Shown: positions 1 to 6,492 of the stretch, piece by piece
Position numbering within the stretch: the first letter of the stretch is position 1
How the letters are laid out: each line of letters begins with the position of its first letter
IMG/VR virus record: IMGVR_UViG_3300023174_000079
Span: 1 to 64,000 of that record
Source: a virus
DNA: 64,000 nt
Strand: one strand, 5' to 3'
The notes under the pieces: model-generated
Databases searched by the model: none
What the model saw: the letters and a program-made list of their open reading frames with translations, nothing else
Told to the model about the DNA's origin: nothing
Translations under genes and position numbers: made by a program

Positions 1-382
1 TGATGGAGCTGCTTCAGCTTATCCAGAGCAGTATTCAAAGTGGTTGAATGTATTGAAAGAGAAAGCTGAAAGGTTAACAAAAGATGTTAAAGTTGATTTA
101 GACAAACCTCTAGATGAACAGTGTGATGATAAAACAACAGCTGAGAACTTAGAAGAGAGGTTTGATGAAGAGAAGAATATCTTAGACTATTTTAATAAAG
201 TTAAGGTTACAACTACTACAATAGGAGAGCAGGAGGACAAATGGAAGTGTCCATGTAATATTTGTAAGGAAGGTAAAGTCTCCTGGGAACAAGCTGCCTC
301 TGATTTAGCTCTAAAGATAATAAAGCTTGAAAAACAAATAGAAGAGCTTAAAATTGTAAATATATGCCAAAAGCCACTTTAG
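1..382 (+). CDS. Hypothetical protein, 5' end outside window
   Basis: The reading frame is open from base 2 through the left edge, so this is the C-terminal 126 residues of a longer protein. The visible part is acidic and helical, with a Cys-Pro-Cys-x-x-Cys cluster near its middle that could bind a metal, followed by a Lys/Glu-rich coiled-coil-like tail. I do not recognise the family. Its last 19 bases overlap the next gene in another frame, which suggests one plus-strand operon. Confidence 0.7.
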   Translation, partial: DGAASAYPEQYSKWLNVLKEKAERLTKDVKVDLDKPLDEQCDDKTTAENLEERFDEEKNILDYFNKVKVTTTTIGEQEDKWKCPCNICKEGKVSWEQAASDLALKIIKLEKQIEELKIVNICQKPL

Positions 383-600
383 AATATAACTTAGATTTAC
401 CAGAAGATCTTGAAGAATTTGAACTAGCTAGTAATGCTAGAAAGTATTCTTTAGTGCTTTGGGAACTAGACCAGTACCTTAGAAACTTTGTCAAGTATCC
501 ATCTGATAAAGAGGATCCTATTCTCACTGATACTATGGCTAAGGTAAGAGATGAGCTTTGGAGGCTCTTGAATGAGCATAACTTGGATTTAAATTTATGA
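364..600 (+). CDS. Conserved-type small phage protein
   Basis: A 78-residue acidic protein with no recognised enzyme motif. The pattern ELASNARKYSLVLWELDQYL followed by a short acidic helix looks like a small helical family I associate with phages, but I cannot name it. It starts inside the end of the upstream gene and its stop overlaps the ATG of the following mini-gene (ATGA), so translation is probably coupled. Confidence 0.7.
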   Translation: MPKATLEYNLDLPEDLEEFELASNARKYSLVLWELDQYLRNFVKYPSDKEDPILTDTMAKVRDELWRLLNEHNLDLNL

Positions 601-686
601 AAAAAAGAATTCCAAAATATGGCTTACTAGGTATGCCAATGGTTATAAAATGGATAAGAGATAGAAAAGAAAAAGAAAATAAATGA
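597..686 (+). CDS. Very small basic protein (29 aa)
   Basis: This ORF begins in an ATGA overlap with the previous gene and encodes 29 residues: MKKRIPKYGLLGMPMVIKW followed by a Lys/Glu/Arg-rich tail. Support is limited to the tight coupling and its fit in an otherwise non-coding gap. No function is proposed. Confidence 0.4.
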   Translation: MKKRIPKYGLLGMPMVIKWIRDRKEKENK

Positions 687-697
687 GATTTTAATCA

Positions 698-904
698 ATG
701 AAACCAGAATGGGAAATCAGATCTGATAGAGAAGGTAACTTTGATGAAGTTGTTGCCGAAGATGCTCAATTTGTCCATCTAGAAAGAATGGATCAGGATA
801 GATTTTGGCTTGGAATTACTCTTCAGGATGGCTCAAGAATTACAGCTAACCTATACATTAATAATGGCATTCTAAAGCTGAGTGCTGAGAGAGAAGAGCT
901 TTGA
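698..904 (+). CDS. Hypothetical small acidic protein
   Basis: A 68-residue protein with no signal peptide, Cys cluster or known motif. The second half (FWLGITLQDGSRITANLYIN) has the alternating pattern of a small beta-rich domain. Its TGA stop lies inside the -35 hexamer of the promoter for the next gene. Function unknown. Confidence 0.65.
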   Translation: MKPEWEIRSDREGNFDEVVAEDAQFVHLERMDQDRFWLGITLQDGSRITANLYINNGILKLSAEREEL

Positions 905-929
905 CAAGCCCTCCTAAAGCATATAGAAT
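901..929 (+). promoter_or_regulatory. Early sigma70-type promoter, copy 1
   Basis: TTGACA at 901-906, a 17-base spacer and TAGAAT at 924-929. The +1 expected seven bases after the -10 falls on the A of the ATG at 936. The spacer and -10 (CTCCTAAAGCATATAGAATA) recur at 1183-1211 and 2281-2309. Confidence 0.85.
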
Positions 930-935
930 AAGATT

Positions 936-1199
936 ATGAATGAATTAATAGAAAAATGGAAACCAGCAATGGTGTTTAAATTCAAAGATGGATCTTTTGT
1001 ACCAGAAGACAAATACCAGGAATGTGCTGAAAAACTAGAAAAGTTTCAACAAAAATATGGAGACAGAACAATTATGCAAGATCTTATCTATATGACTGTT
1101 GATAGCTATGCTAGAGGGGATGGAAAGTTTAGTGGTGGTATTTTTGAAGTCTTTGAAGACCATCCAGAATTAAAGAACAAACTTGACATCTCCTCCTAA
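936..1199 (+). CDS. Hypothetical early protein
   Basis: An 87-residue protein of unknown function with a central Lys/Glu-rich helix and no membrane segment. It starts exactly where transcription from the promoter at 901-929 should begin, so its message should be leaderless. The stop codon lies in the spacer of the next copy of the same promoter, so each small gene here forms its own transcription unit. Confidence 0.7.
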   Translation: MNELIEKWKPAMVFKFKDGSFVPEDKYQECAEKLEKFQQKYGDRTIMQDLIYMTVDSYARGDGKFSGGIFEVFEDHPELKNKLDISS

Positions 1200-1211
1200 A
1201 GCATATAGAAT
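1183..1211 (+). promoter_or_regulatory. Early sigma70-type promoter, copy 2
   Basis: TTGACA at 1183-1188, a 17-base spacer and TAGAAT at 1206-1211, nearly identical to copies 1 and 3. The expected +1 near 1218 leaves a 12-base leader before the ATG at 1230. A GATAAATA box at 1214-1221 could give late expression too. Confidence 0.8.
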
Positions 1212-1229
1212 AAGATAAATATATAATAC

Positions 1230-1592
1230 ATGAAAAAGACATTACTCTTCACTGCATTATTAGCCCTATGCTCCACAGCTTTTGCTATTATTCCAATATC
1301 AACTCCTACCCCCACACCAGCTCCAACAGCTACACCAACTCCTACTCCTACACCAGCTCCAACAGCTACACCTACCCCAACACCTGCTCCTACCCCAGTG
1401 TGTGATCCAGAGGATGATGGAGATGATGAGTGTATTGAACATAATCTCTCCTTTGAACAGTGTGAAGAGTGCTTTGATAAGGAATTAAAGGATATTAAAA
1501 ATAAAGCAGAAGACAAGAAGAAGAAAGATGATAAAAAGAAGAAAGACTATGACAAGAAAAAGAAAGAGCATGATGATAAGTGTAAGCACTAG
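1230..1592 (+). CDS. Secreted Thr-Pro repeat protein with charged tail
   Basis: This 120-residue protein starts with a clear signal peptide (MKKTLLFTALLALCSTAFA, cleavage near residue 19). A run of Thr-Pro and Ala-Pro-Thr repeats (residues about 24-56) follows, then an acidic stretch with four cysteines (CDPEDDGDDEC, QCEEC), and a tail of Lys/Asp repeats ending in a further Cys. The layout suggests export to the periplasm or cell surface, with the Thr-Pro segment as a stiff stalk. I recognise no family. A long antisense frame exists only because of the repeats and is not a gene. Confidence 0.75.
   Translation: MKKTLLFTALLALCSTAFAIIPISTPTPTPAPTATPTPTPTPAPTATPTPTPAPTPVCDPEDDGDDECIEHNLSFEQCEECFDKELKDIKNKAEDKKKKDDKKKKDYDKKKKEHDDKCKH
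1306..1395 (+). repeat. Short tandem repeats coding Thr-Pro/Ala-Pro
   Basis: Imperfect direct repeats built from CCTACACCAGCTCCAACAGC-type units encode the proline-rich stalk of the secreted protein. Such tracts are prone to length change by slippage or recombination. Confidence 0.75.
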
Positions 1593-1607
1593 TCTATAAA
1601 AAGGTGC

Positions 1608-1636
1608 TTAATTCCTCTTCTTAAGGTCTGTAGAAT
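1608..1636 (+). promoter_or_regulatory. Diverged copy of the early promoter
   Basis: TTAATT at 1608-1613, a 17-base spacer and TAGAAT at 1631-1636. The spacer begins CCTCTTCTTAAGG, a diverged form of the CCTCCTCCTAAAG of the other copies. The expected +1 is about 1643, a few bases before the start codon. Confidence 0.55.
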
Positions 1637-1647
1637 AGGCATCAGTG

Positions 1648-2277
1648 ATGGATTTCAAGAATTATTATAAAATTACTCTTCAGAAGATTAGTGAAGAGAT
1701 CGAAAAAGATAATAAAATTTCTCTAAACAAAAAACCTTTATTCGAGTCACCAATGCATCATGAAGCAGAGTTTTTTAATCATTTAAATGATATTAAAACA
1801 AATCATCCATTTGCATTAGAAATGATAGAGGATGGTAAATTCATTGAAAATGTAACTATTAATGATGCAACATATAAGCTATATAGAACTTTTGAAGAAG
1901 TTTATACTTGGGATATTTTTATTAGTGGAGAAAGTGGTCATGAATTAATATCAGCATTTATAAGATACACACCAAAACGAGGAATGATAGTGATAAATGG
2001 ACTTTGGCAGATCAATATTATAGTTGGTTTGGTAAGAGGGCTAATTAATGACTATTATTCAAAGCATTTTTCAGTTCTTGAATCTGATGCTGTTGCAAAT
2101 AACAAAGGTAAGAAATTCTATCAAAATTTAGCAAAGGAATATATCCAGCATGGGAAGGGTGTTACTGTGATTATTAATAATAAAGAAATTCCTTATAAAT
2201 TAGAAGATGCTGAATCATATTGGAAGAGTTCTAATGATGTACAAAGTTCTGATAAAAAGATAAGATTTTATTTTTAA
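1648..2277 (+). CDS. Hypothetical phage protein, possibly GNAT-like
   Basis: A 209-residue protein from the ATG at 1648 (an in-frame GTG at 1645 is also possible). The C-terminal part, with FSVLESDAVANNKGKKFYQNL, resembles the pattern S-D-x(4)-G-x(3)-W/Y-x-x-L found in phage proteins sometimes annotated as acetyltransferase-like. I see no acetyl-CoA-binding loop that would prove this. It follows a diverged early promoter and precedes the APS kinase promoter. The role is uncertain. Confidence 0.55.
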   Translation: MDFKNYYKITLQKISEEIEKDNKISLNKKPLFESPMHHEAEFFNHLNDIKTNHPFALEMIEDGKFIENVTINDATYKLYRTFEEVYTWDIFISGESGHELISAFIRYTPKRGMIVINGLWQINIIVGLVRGLINDYYSKHFSVLESDAVANNKGKKFYQNLAKEYIQHGKGVTVIINNKEIPYKLEDAESYWKSSNDVQSSDKKIRFYF

Positions 2278-2280
2278 TTC

Positions 2281-2309
2281 TTGACACCTCCTCCTAAAGC
2301 ATATAGAAT
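2281..2309 (+). promoter_or_regulatory. Early sigma70-type promoter, copy 3
   Basis: TTGACA at 2281-2286, a 17-base spacer and TAGAAT at 2304-2309. The predicted +1 is 2316, the A of the second in-frame ATG of the APS kinase gene. This favours that ATG over the one at 2310, which lies upstream of the predicted transcript. Confidence 0.85.
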
Positions 2310-2315
2310 ATGTTT

Positions 2316-2837
2316 ATGAAGCCTACTGTTGTTTGGATTACTGGTTTATCAGGTGCAGGGAAAACAACTGTAGCTAATGCTTTGTATGAAAAATGTATCT
2401 TTCAATACAGAACAGGTCTAGTTGATGGTGATGCAATAAGGGCAAAACATGATAAGCCTGTTGGCTTTGATATGGAGAGTAGGGGAAGAATGGTTAATGA
2501 GGCCATTTATATGACAAAGAATATGATCTGTTTTCAAAAAGCTAAACTTGTCATTGTTGCTATGATTTCCCCTCTTAGATCTATGAGAGATAGTGCTAGG
2601 GACATCCTTACAAAGTATTGTGAAGCAAACTTTATTGAGGTCTATATGGATACACCTCTTGAGATTTGTGAAGAAAGAGATCCTAAGGGACTTTATAAAA
2701 AAGCTCGCGCAGGCGAAATTAAAGACTTTACTGGAATTGATTCGATCTATGAACCAGCAACACACGCAGAAGTTATAGTTCCTTTTAATTATACAGTTGA
2801 TCAAGCTATTGAGATGATATATAATACAATTTTATGA
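2316..2837 (+). CDS. cysC: Adenylylsulfate (APS) kinase
   Basis: This enzyme phosphorylates adenosine 5'-phosphosulfate to PAPS in sulfate activation. The 173-residue protein has the Walker A loop GLSGAGKT (residues 10-17), the VDGDAIR substrate motif (about 37-42), the ISPLRSMRDSAR segment (about 85-95) and the family's C-terminal GLYKKARAGEIKDFTGIDS region. This is close to the normal length of a single-domain CysC. In a phage it is an auxiliary metabolic gene, and supplying PAPS or aiding host sulfur metabolism is my inference. Start at 2316 is chosen from promoter geometry; it overlaps the next gene by four bases (ATGA). Confidence 0.9.
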   Translation: MKPTVVWITGLSGAGKTTVANALYEKCIFQYRTGLVDGDAIRAKHDKPVGFDMESRGRMVNEAIYMTKNMICFQKAKLVIVAMISPLRSMRDSARDILTKYCEANFIEVYMDTPLEICEERDPKGLYKKARAGEIKDFTGIDSIYEPATHAEVIVPFNYTVDQAIEMIYNTIL

Positions 2838-3331
2838 CTAAGAAAACACTACAACCTACTAATGACCTTTATATTCAGTTCACGGAGGATGAGCTCAATC
2901 AAATTGGAGCAGGACCTGGGACTAAGCTTTCTGTAAAGCATAATGATGATGGCTCTATTGAGCTTCGTCCTTATGTTAAGATGGAGATTGAGATTTCAGA
3001 TTGGTCGAGAGAAGTTCTCGAGATGCTTATTACAAAGTCCTGTGAGGATGATGTTTCTGTTAATGATGTTATTAATGATTTGCTGAAGCAATCACTCGAG
3101 CAGTATCCTACTGAGGATAATCTTGAACAGGCTAAAAAGGAGCTTCTCTTAGAAAAAGACTATCTATATAGTGCTAGTGTTAATGCAAATTCTATTAATA
3201 GCGATACTAGTATTACGGGTAATCAACAGTATAGTGCTACAGGTAGCGATATACTTTATAGGGTGCCTGAAAAATCAACTTTTAAGGGCCTTGAAAAACC
3301 ATATTGGTTTGATATTGGGTGTGATGTATAA
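2834..3331 (+). CDS. Hypothetical protein with AbrB-like and RHH-like segments
   Basis: A 165-residue acidic protein. Residues about 12-48 (LYIQFTEDELNQIGAGPGTK then SIELRPY) resemble a swapped-hairpin AbrB/MazE-type fold. Residues about 50-92 (EIEISDWSREVLEMLI then VSVNDVINDLLKQSLEQY) resemble a ribbon-helix-helix pattern. The tail is Ser/Asn-rich and ends in KPYWFDIGCDV. It overlaps cysC by four bases and so shares its message. DNA binding is inference from pattern only. Confidence 0.55.
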   Translation: MTKKTLQPTNDLYIQFTEDELNQIGAGPGTKLSVKHNDDGSIELRPYVKMEIEISDWSREVLEMLITKSCEDDVSVNDVINDLLKQSLEQYPTEDNLEQAKKELLLEKDYLYSASVNANSINSDTSITGNQQYSATGSDILYRVPEKSTFKGLEKPYWFDIGCDV

Positions 3332-3368
3332 GGACTAGATTATTGAGTCTCGCTTACTAATTAATAGT

Positions 3369-3950
3369 ATGAAGAAGTTACTATTACTTTCACTATTGCT
3401 TATTGCAGGGTGTACCGTTTATACTGAAAAACAATCTGAAGCTCTTAGTCAAAATGTCTATGCCGCGAATGATTCATTGAATAAAGCAAGAGTCGATTTA
3501 GCTTATTATTATTCTAACGAAACTACAAGGCTTGTTAAGCCTCCGAAGAAGAGAATTGACATTCAGTCTATCTATCAAGCAGGTGAGGTTGTTAAGGACG
3601 CTAAGGCCGGCGAAAAGACGAGGGTTGTTATTGTTCCTAGTCAATATAAAGGCGATAAGGTTGTTGTTGTCGATTCAGTCGAGTATCAAGATCTATTAAA
3701 GGTCAAGGCTATCGCCGAACAATTAAAGAAAGATAATGCAAATCTTGCAAGTGCTAAGGAAAACACAGATAAGGAATTGGCAAAGCAGGCGGAATACAAT
3801 AACAAGATGATTAAAGATCTCAATCATCTTCAAGCTGAGGTTTATAAGAAAGACCTTGCCATTTTGTGGAGAAACATTATTATTATTAGTTTATTCGGGC
3901 TTATTGGTGGGTATATCTACCTGCGAATGAACAAGTTATTCATGTTTTAG
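3369..3950 (+). CDS. Probable unimolecular spanin (lipoprotein with C-terminal TM)
   Basis: The 193-residue protein starts with a type II signal peptide and lipobox (LLIAGC, Cys15), so the mature N-terminus should be lipidated in the outer membrane. A long helical, Lys/Glu-rich periplasmic part (about 20-160) follows, then one C-terminal membrane helix (about 169-185, RNIIIISLFGLIGGYIYL) for the inner membrane. This layout defines u-spanins such as T1 gp11, which fuse the two membranes in the last step of lysis. The holin-like and endolysin genes lie just downstream. The main alternative is an ordinary membrane-tethered lipoprotein. Confidence 0.7.
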   Translation: MKKLLLLSLLLIAGCTVYTEKQSEALSQNVYAANDSLNKARVDLAYYYSNETTRLVKPPKKRIDIQSIYQAGEVVKDAKAGEKTRVVIVPSQYKGDKVVVVDSVEYQDLLKVKAIAEQLKKDNANLASAKENTDKELAKQAEYNNKMIKDLNHLQAEVYKKDLAILWRNIIIISLFGLIGGYIYLRMNKLFMF

Positions 3951-3970
3951 TGGAAAAACTATAACCCGTG

Positions 3971-3978
3971 CATAAATA
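3971..3978 (+). promoter_or_regulatory. Late promoter box CATAAATA
   Basis: A T4-type late box (consensus TATAAATA) five bases before the ATG at 3984, placing the expected +1 at or within a few bases of the start codon. Confidence 0.65.
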
Positions 3979-3983
3979 TATGC

Positions 3984-4112
3984 ATGGATAAATTTTTAAA
4001 AATAATTTCATCTGTGGTTGATTCGGTAACTAACTGGATCAGTCTCCACCCTAAAACTGCTCTCGCTATTACGATTTTTATCGTTGGCTTTATCATCGGC
4101 TCTCTCTTTTAG
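3984..4112 (+). CDS. Small one-TM membrane protein in lysis cassette
   Basis: A 42-residue protein, MDKFLKIISSVVDSVTNWIS then LHPKTALAI, with one strong hydrophobic segment (about residues 25-42, AITIFIVGFIIGSLF) at its C-terminus. It follows the spanin and has its own late box. It may be a holin, antiholin or lysis accessory peptide; no family was recognised. Confidence 0.6.
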   Translation: MDKFLKIISSVVDSVTNWISLHPKTALAITIFIVGFIIGSLF

Positions 4113-4130
4113 TAGAGCCTTTTAGCAATT

Positions 4131-4238
4131 ATGTACGACGAACGCACACGCTCATACTATCCCTATGTTCTGTTATACGGGTATAGCTTATTTTTAGGTT
4201 ATCAACTAGCCCACGCATTACTTTATCATTTAGGATAA
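4131..4238 (+). CDS. Tiny hydrophobic protein (35 aa)
   Basis: This ORF encodes 35 residues rich in Tyr and Leu (SYYPYVLLYGYSLFLGYQL). It could form a short membrane helix or amphipathic peptide. It lies between two small membrane-protein genes in the lysis region, and its stop overlaps the late box of the next gene. Support is context and lack of any other content; no function is proposed. Confidence 0.45.
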   Translation: MYDERTRSYYPYVLLYGYSLFLGYQLAHALLYHLG

Positions 4239-4241
4239 ATA
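4234..4241 (+). promoter_or_regulatory. Late promoter box GATAAATA
   Basis: The box ends six bases before the ATG at 4248, supporting that ATG over the in-frame TTG at 4245. Confidence 0.6.
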
Positions 4242-4247
4242 TTATTG

Positions 4248-4691
4248 ATGTGGCAGAATATTGCTAATATAGGACAGACCGTTAGTGCTTTTTTGACGAA
4301 CGGAAAAGCACCACCTAATACTCCGTCTGAACTGCAAAAGCAGATGGAAGACACAAATCATCTGTCTTCTAAAAAGTTTTTTATCATTTTTAGCTCTTTG
4401 TTCATGCTTGCGTTTGTATTCTATACAAGCGTTGGATTACTTTGGGTTATCCCTAAGGCACCAGAAATTGTTTCAGCTTTTGTTACAATTTTTACAAAGA
4501 TGATAGAGATCTTTGGTGTTATTATTTCTGTTTACCTCGGTGCACAAGGTTTAGTTGATTTGAGATACAATAGTACATCCAATGCAAGTACAGAAGGTAT
4601 ATTAGAACAAAAAGAAGTTAATATTAATGAAACCATATTAACTAATAATGCAAAAGAAGATGACTATAATATTACAGGAGTTAATGTATGA
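4248..4691 (+). CDS. Two-TM holin-like protein
   Basis: This 147-residue protein has a polar N-terminal region, two membrane helices (about residues 44-68, FFIIFSSLFMLAFVFYTSVG, and about 75-97) and an acidic hydrophilic C-terminus. Two helices with a charged tail, directly upstream of and overlapping an endolysin gene by four bases, fit a holin that opens the inner membrane at lysis. The family cannot be named from sequence alone. Confidence 0.55.
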   Translation: MWQNIANIGQTVSAFLTNGKAPPNTPSELQKQMEDTNHLSSKKFFIIFSSLFMLAFVFYTSVGLLWVIPKAPEIVSAFVTIFTKMIEIFGVIISVYLGAQGLVDLRYNSTSNASTEGILEQKEVNINETILTNNAKEDDYNITGVNV

Positions 4692-5299
4692 AATTACCTT
4701 CACCTAAGGCTCTAGCACTAATATTGGAATATGAGGTCGGTGGTGGTAAGAGTTACTACGATAAATATCTCTCTAAGCCTACTTGGCCCGGTGGGGCCAG
4801 TGGTATGACCCTTGGAATAGGTGTGGATTGTGGATATTATACACCCGCTGAGCTTGAAAAGTTGTTTAACTTTCTTCCAAGTAATCAATTAGAGGTAGTA
4901 AAGGGAGCTTCTGGAAAAACAGGTCAAGCTGGTAAAGATTACACTACTAAACACAAAAATGATGGCATTGTCGTTACCTGGGATCAAGCTATTAACATAT
5001 TCAATCAATTAACTTGGCCAAAATTCGCAAAACTTGCAGAAAAGGCGTTTCCTGGACTTGATCAATTATGTGATAACGCGTATGGTGCTATTGTGTCTCT
5101 AGTATTCAATAGAGGTTCATCTATGACAGGGGATAGTCGACAGGAAATGAGAAATATACGTGATTTAGTTCCGAAAAAGGATTATAAAGGTATAGCAACA
5201 GAACTTAGAAAGATGAAACGTCTTTGGGCCGGTAAAGGGCTTGATGGATTACTTGAAAGACGTGAAGCAGAAGCTAATTTAGTTGAAACTTGCGCTTAA
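4688..5299 (+). CDS. Endolysin, lysozyme-like (GH24-type superfamily)
   Basis: This 203-residue protein should cleave peptidoglycan. Near the N-terminus it has E-V-G-G (Glu16, the likely catalytic acid), then WPGGASGMTLGIGVDCGY, where Thr41 and Asp47 fit the lysozyme-like Glu...Thr/Asp active-site layout. Near the C-terminus it has GAIVSLVFNRG and LDGLLERREAEANL, the usual ends of this fold. There is no signal peptide, so it needs a holin, and a holin-like gene overlaps its start. A GGAG Shine-Dalgarno precedes the ATG by seven bases. Confidence 0.8.
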   Translation: MKLPSPKALALILEYEVGGGKSYYDKYLSKPTWPGGASGMTLGIGVDCGYYTPAELEKLFNFLPSNQLEVVKGASGKTGQAGKDYTTKHKNDGIVVTWDQAINIFNQLTWPKFAKLAEKAFPGLDQLCDNAYGAIVSLVFNRGSSMTGDSRQEMRNIRDLVPKKDYKGIATELRKMKRLWAGKGLDGLLERREAEANLVETCA

Positions 5300-5500
5300 A
5301 TGAGCAATTTAATTAGTGAATTTTTTGATTTTAATGGACCATGTCCAGATAATGTCCCTAATTGTCAGGAACTTCGTGAACAATATCAAAAAGATATACA
5401 GACAGTACGCGATTATGGCTGTCGGCCGTGTGCTGAAACTAGGATTAAAGTGAAATATATGGAAATAGTCTGGAACGCTTTTATGGCAACGCTAGGCTAG
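5300..5500 (+). CDS. Hypothetical small Cys-containing protein
   Basis: A 66-residue protein starting directly after the endolysin stop. Four to five cysteines (GPCPDNVPNC, YGCRPCAETR) could form disulfides or bind metal. Its TAG stop interlocks with that of the minus-strand gene in a CTAG overlap at 5497-5500. Function unknown; co-transcription with the endolysin is likely. Confidence 0.6.
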   Translation: MSNLISEFFDFNGPCPDNVPNCQELREQYQKDIQTVRDYGCRPCAETRIKVKYMEIVWNAFMATLG

Positions 5501-5973
5501 GGTATATGTTTAAACGCTCTATAGTATTTATAAAATTTTGACGCGTAAGTACGCTCAAATTGACGTGCATCAATCTCACATTCGTTCCTATAATAAGCGT
5601 TAGTGTTCCGTTCAACGTCATCATCGGTATAATTAATCTTCGAGGTCCCCACTTTGTATACTCTTGATTGCATCCAATGTCGAAACTCGTGAAGAAAATG
5701 ATTAAAGAAAGCTCTCTTTCGCTGTATTTTTGATGGTCGATTGCTGCGTGTAGGGTTACCACATAGACGTATTTTATCTGTCTTAAAAGTGTAATCACTG
5801 AAATCTGCATTATGCATAATCTGCAATGTTAAGACTTTACGTCTTGTGCTTATAGTAGGTTCAAGCTCGGCGAACAACAAAGAAATAGCGGCCTCCATAG
5901 CGTTTAAGTTAACATCGTTTTCTTTAAACCATGGAACAGAGTTCTTTGTAGGCTTTAGCTTGAATACAATCAT
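5497..5973 (-). CDS. HExxH zinc metallopeptidase-like protein
   Basis: The 158-residue protein contains HFLHEFRHWMQ, with the zinc-binding helix HEFRH at residues 95-99. NECEIDARQFE (Glu131/Glu133) follows about 35 residues later and could give the third ligand, as in gluzincin-like folds. No signal peptide is seen, so it should act in the cytoplasm. It is the only minus-strand gene in this plus-strand block. Substrate unknown; a structural zinc site without peptidase activity is an alternative. Confidence 0.6.
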   Translation of the reverse strand: MIVFKLKPTKNSVPWFKENDVNLNAMEAAISLLFAELEPTISTRRKVLTLQIMHNADFSDYTFKTDKIRLCGNPTRSNRPSKIQRKRAFFNHFLHEFRHWMQSRVYKVGTSKINYTDDDVERNTNAYYRNECEIDARQFERTYASKFYKYYRAFKHIP

Positions 5974-6013
5974 AATGGATTATTAGCTGTATATGGTATA
6001 ATATATTATATTA

Positions 6014-6208
6014 ATGGAAAACACAACTGAAAACAATGACGTAATCGAAGTAGTCACAGAACTTACAGTATCTGATATAAAAACACTGGATTTTATCCTC
6101 GATGCGTGTCTAAACGCAAAAATGTTTGCCGATCAGAGCATACCTGTCGTGGAGCAATTAAGCACAAAACTTAAACAGCTTGTTGGTAATTTAGAACGCT
6201 CCTCGTAG
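6014..6208 (+). CDS. Hypothetical small acidic protein
   Basis: A 64-residue acidic helical protein with no motif recognised. A TATAAT at 5997-6002 lies 11 bases upstream, but no good -35 is seen. It is divergent from the metallopeptidase-like gene. Confidence 0.55.
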   Translation: MENTTENNDVIEVVTELTVSDIKTLDFILDACLNAKMFADQSIPVVEQLSTKLKQLVGNLERSS

Positions 6209-6230
6209 GAGATGTTGGTTGATATTATTC

Positions 6231-6237
6231 TTAAATA
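6231..6237 (+). promoter_or_regulatory. Late promoter box TTAAATA
   Basis: The box lies eight bases before the ATG at 6246 and supports that start over the upstream in-frame TTG at 6219. Confidence 0.45.
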
Positions 6238-6245
6238 TATGTATA

Positions 6246-6452
6246 ATGTCGACATTAACGTCTATAGCTTCAGTTTGTGAAGAGTTTACAGATACTATTC
6301 TTGTAGATAAAAAAAAGAATAGTATTATTGTTAATGTTAAAAAGCAATGGTTCGCTACACTTAATAGACGTCTTCTATCAATGCACTGCACCCTTGTGCA
6401 TAAGACACCTATCAGTACCGGGTATACCTGTACATATGTTTATTCAGAGTAA
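6246..6452 (+). CDS. Hypothetical small protein
   Basis: A 68-residue protein (MSTLTSIASVCEEFTDTILV then a short basic region and STGYTCTYVYSE). It has three cysteines and no membrane segment. The start at 6246 follows a late-type box. Function unknown. Confidence 0.5.
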   Translation: MSTLTSIASVCEEFTDTILVDKKKNSIIVNVKKQWFATLNRRLLSMHCTLVHKTPISTGYTCTYVYSE

Positions 6453-6455
6453 ACG

Positions 6456-6484
6456 TTGATATTACGTAAGGTATCTGTTATAAT
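6456..6484 (+). promoter_or_regulatory. Early sigma70-type promoter
   Basis: TTGATA at 6456-6461, 17 bases, TATAAT at 6479-6484. The expected +1 near 6491 is two bases before the ATG at 6493. Confidence 0.8.
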
Positions 6485-6492
6485 AATCGGAT

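Noticed and set aside
907-923. CCTCCT in the repeated promoter spacer as an anti-Shine-Dalgarno element
   Set aside because: It lies upstream of the expected +1 and so is not in the main transcript; its place at a fixed distance from the hexamers is better explained as promoter DNA.
1196-1516. Minus-strand ORF rich in Gly-Val
   Set aside because: It is the antisense of the Thr-Pro repeat tract; a repeat keeps stops out of several frames. It has no start signal.
1584-1609. Hairpin AAGCAC...GTGCTT as a terminator
   Set aside because: The stem is only six bp with a 14-base loop, and no T-run follows.
6196-6208. CTCCT/AGGAG palindrome near 6200 as a terminator
   Set aside because: Five-bp stem, three-base loop and no T-tract; probably chance around the stop codon.
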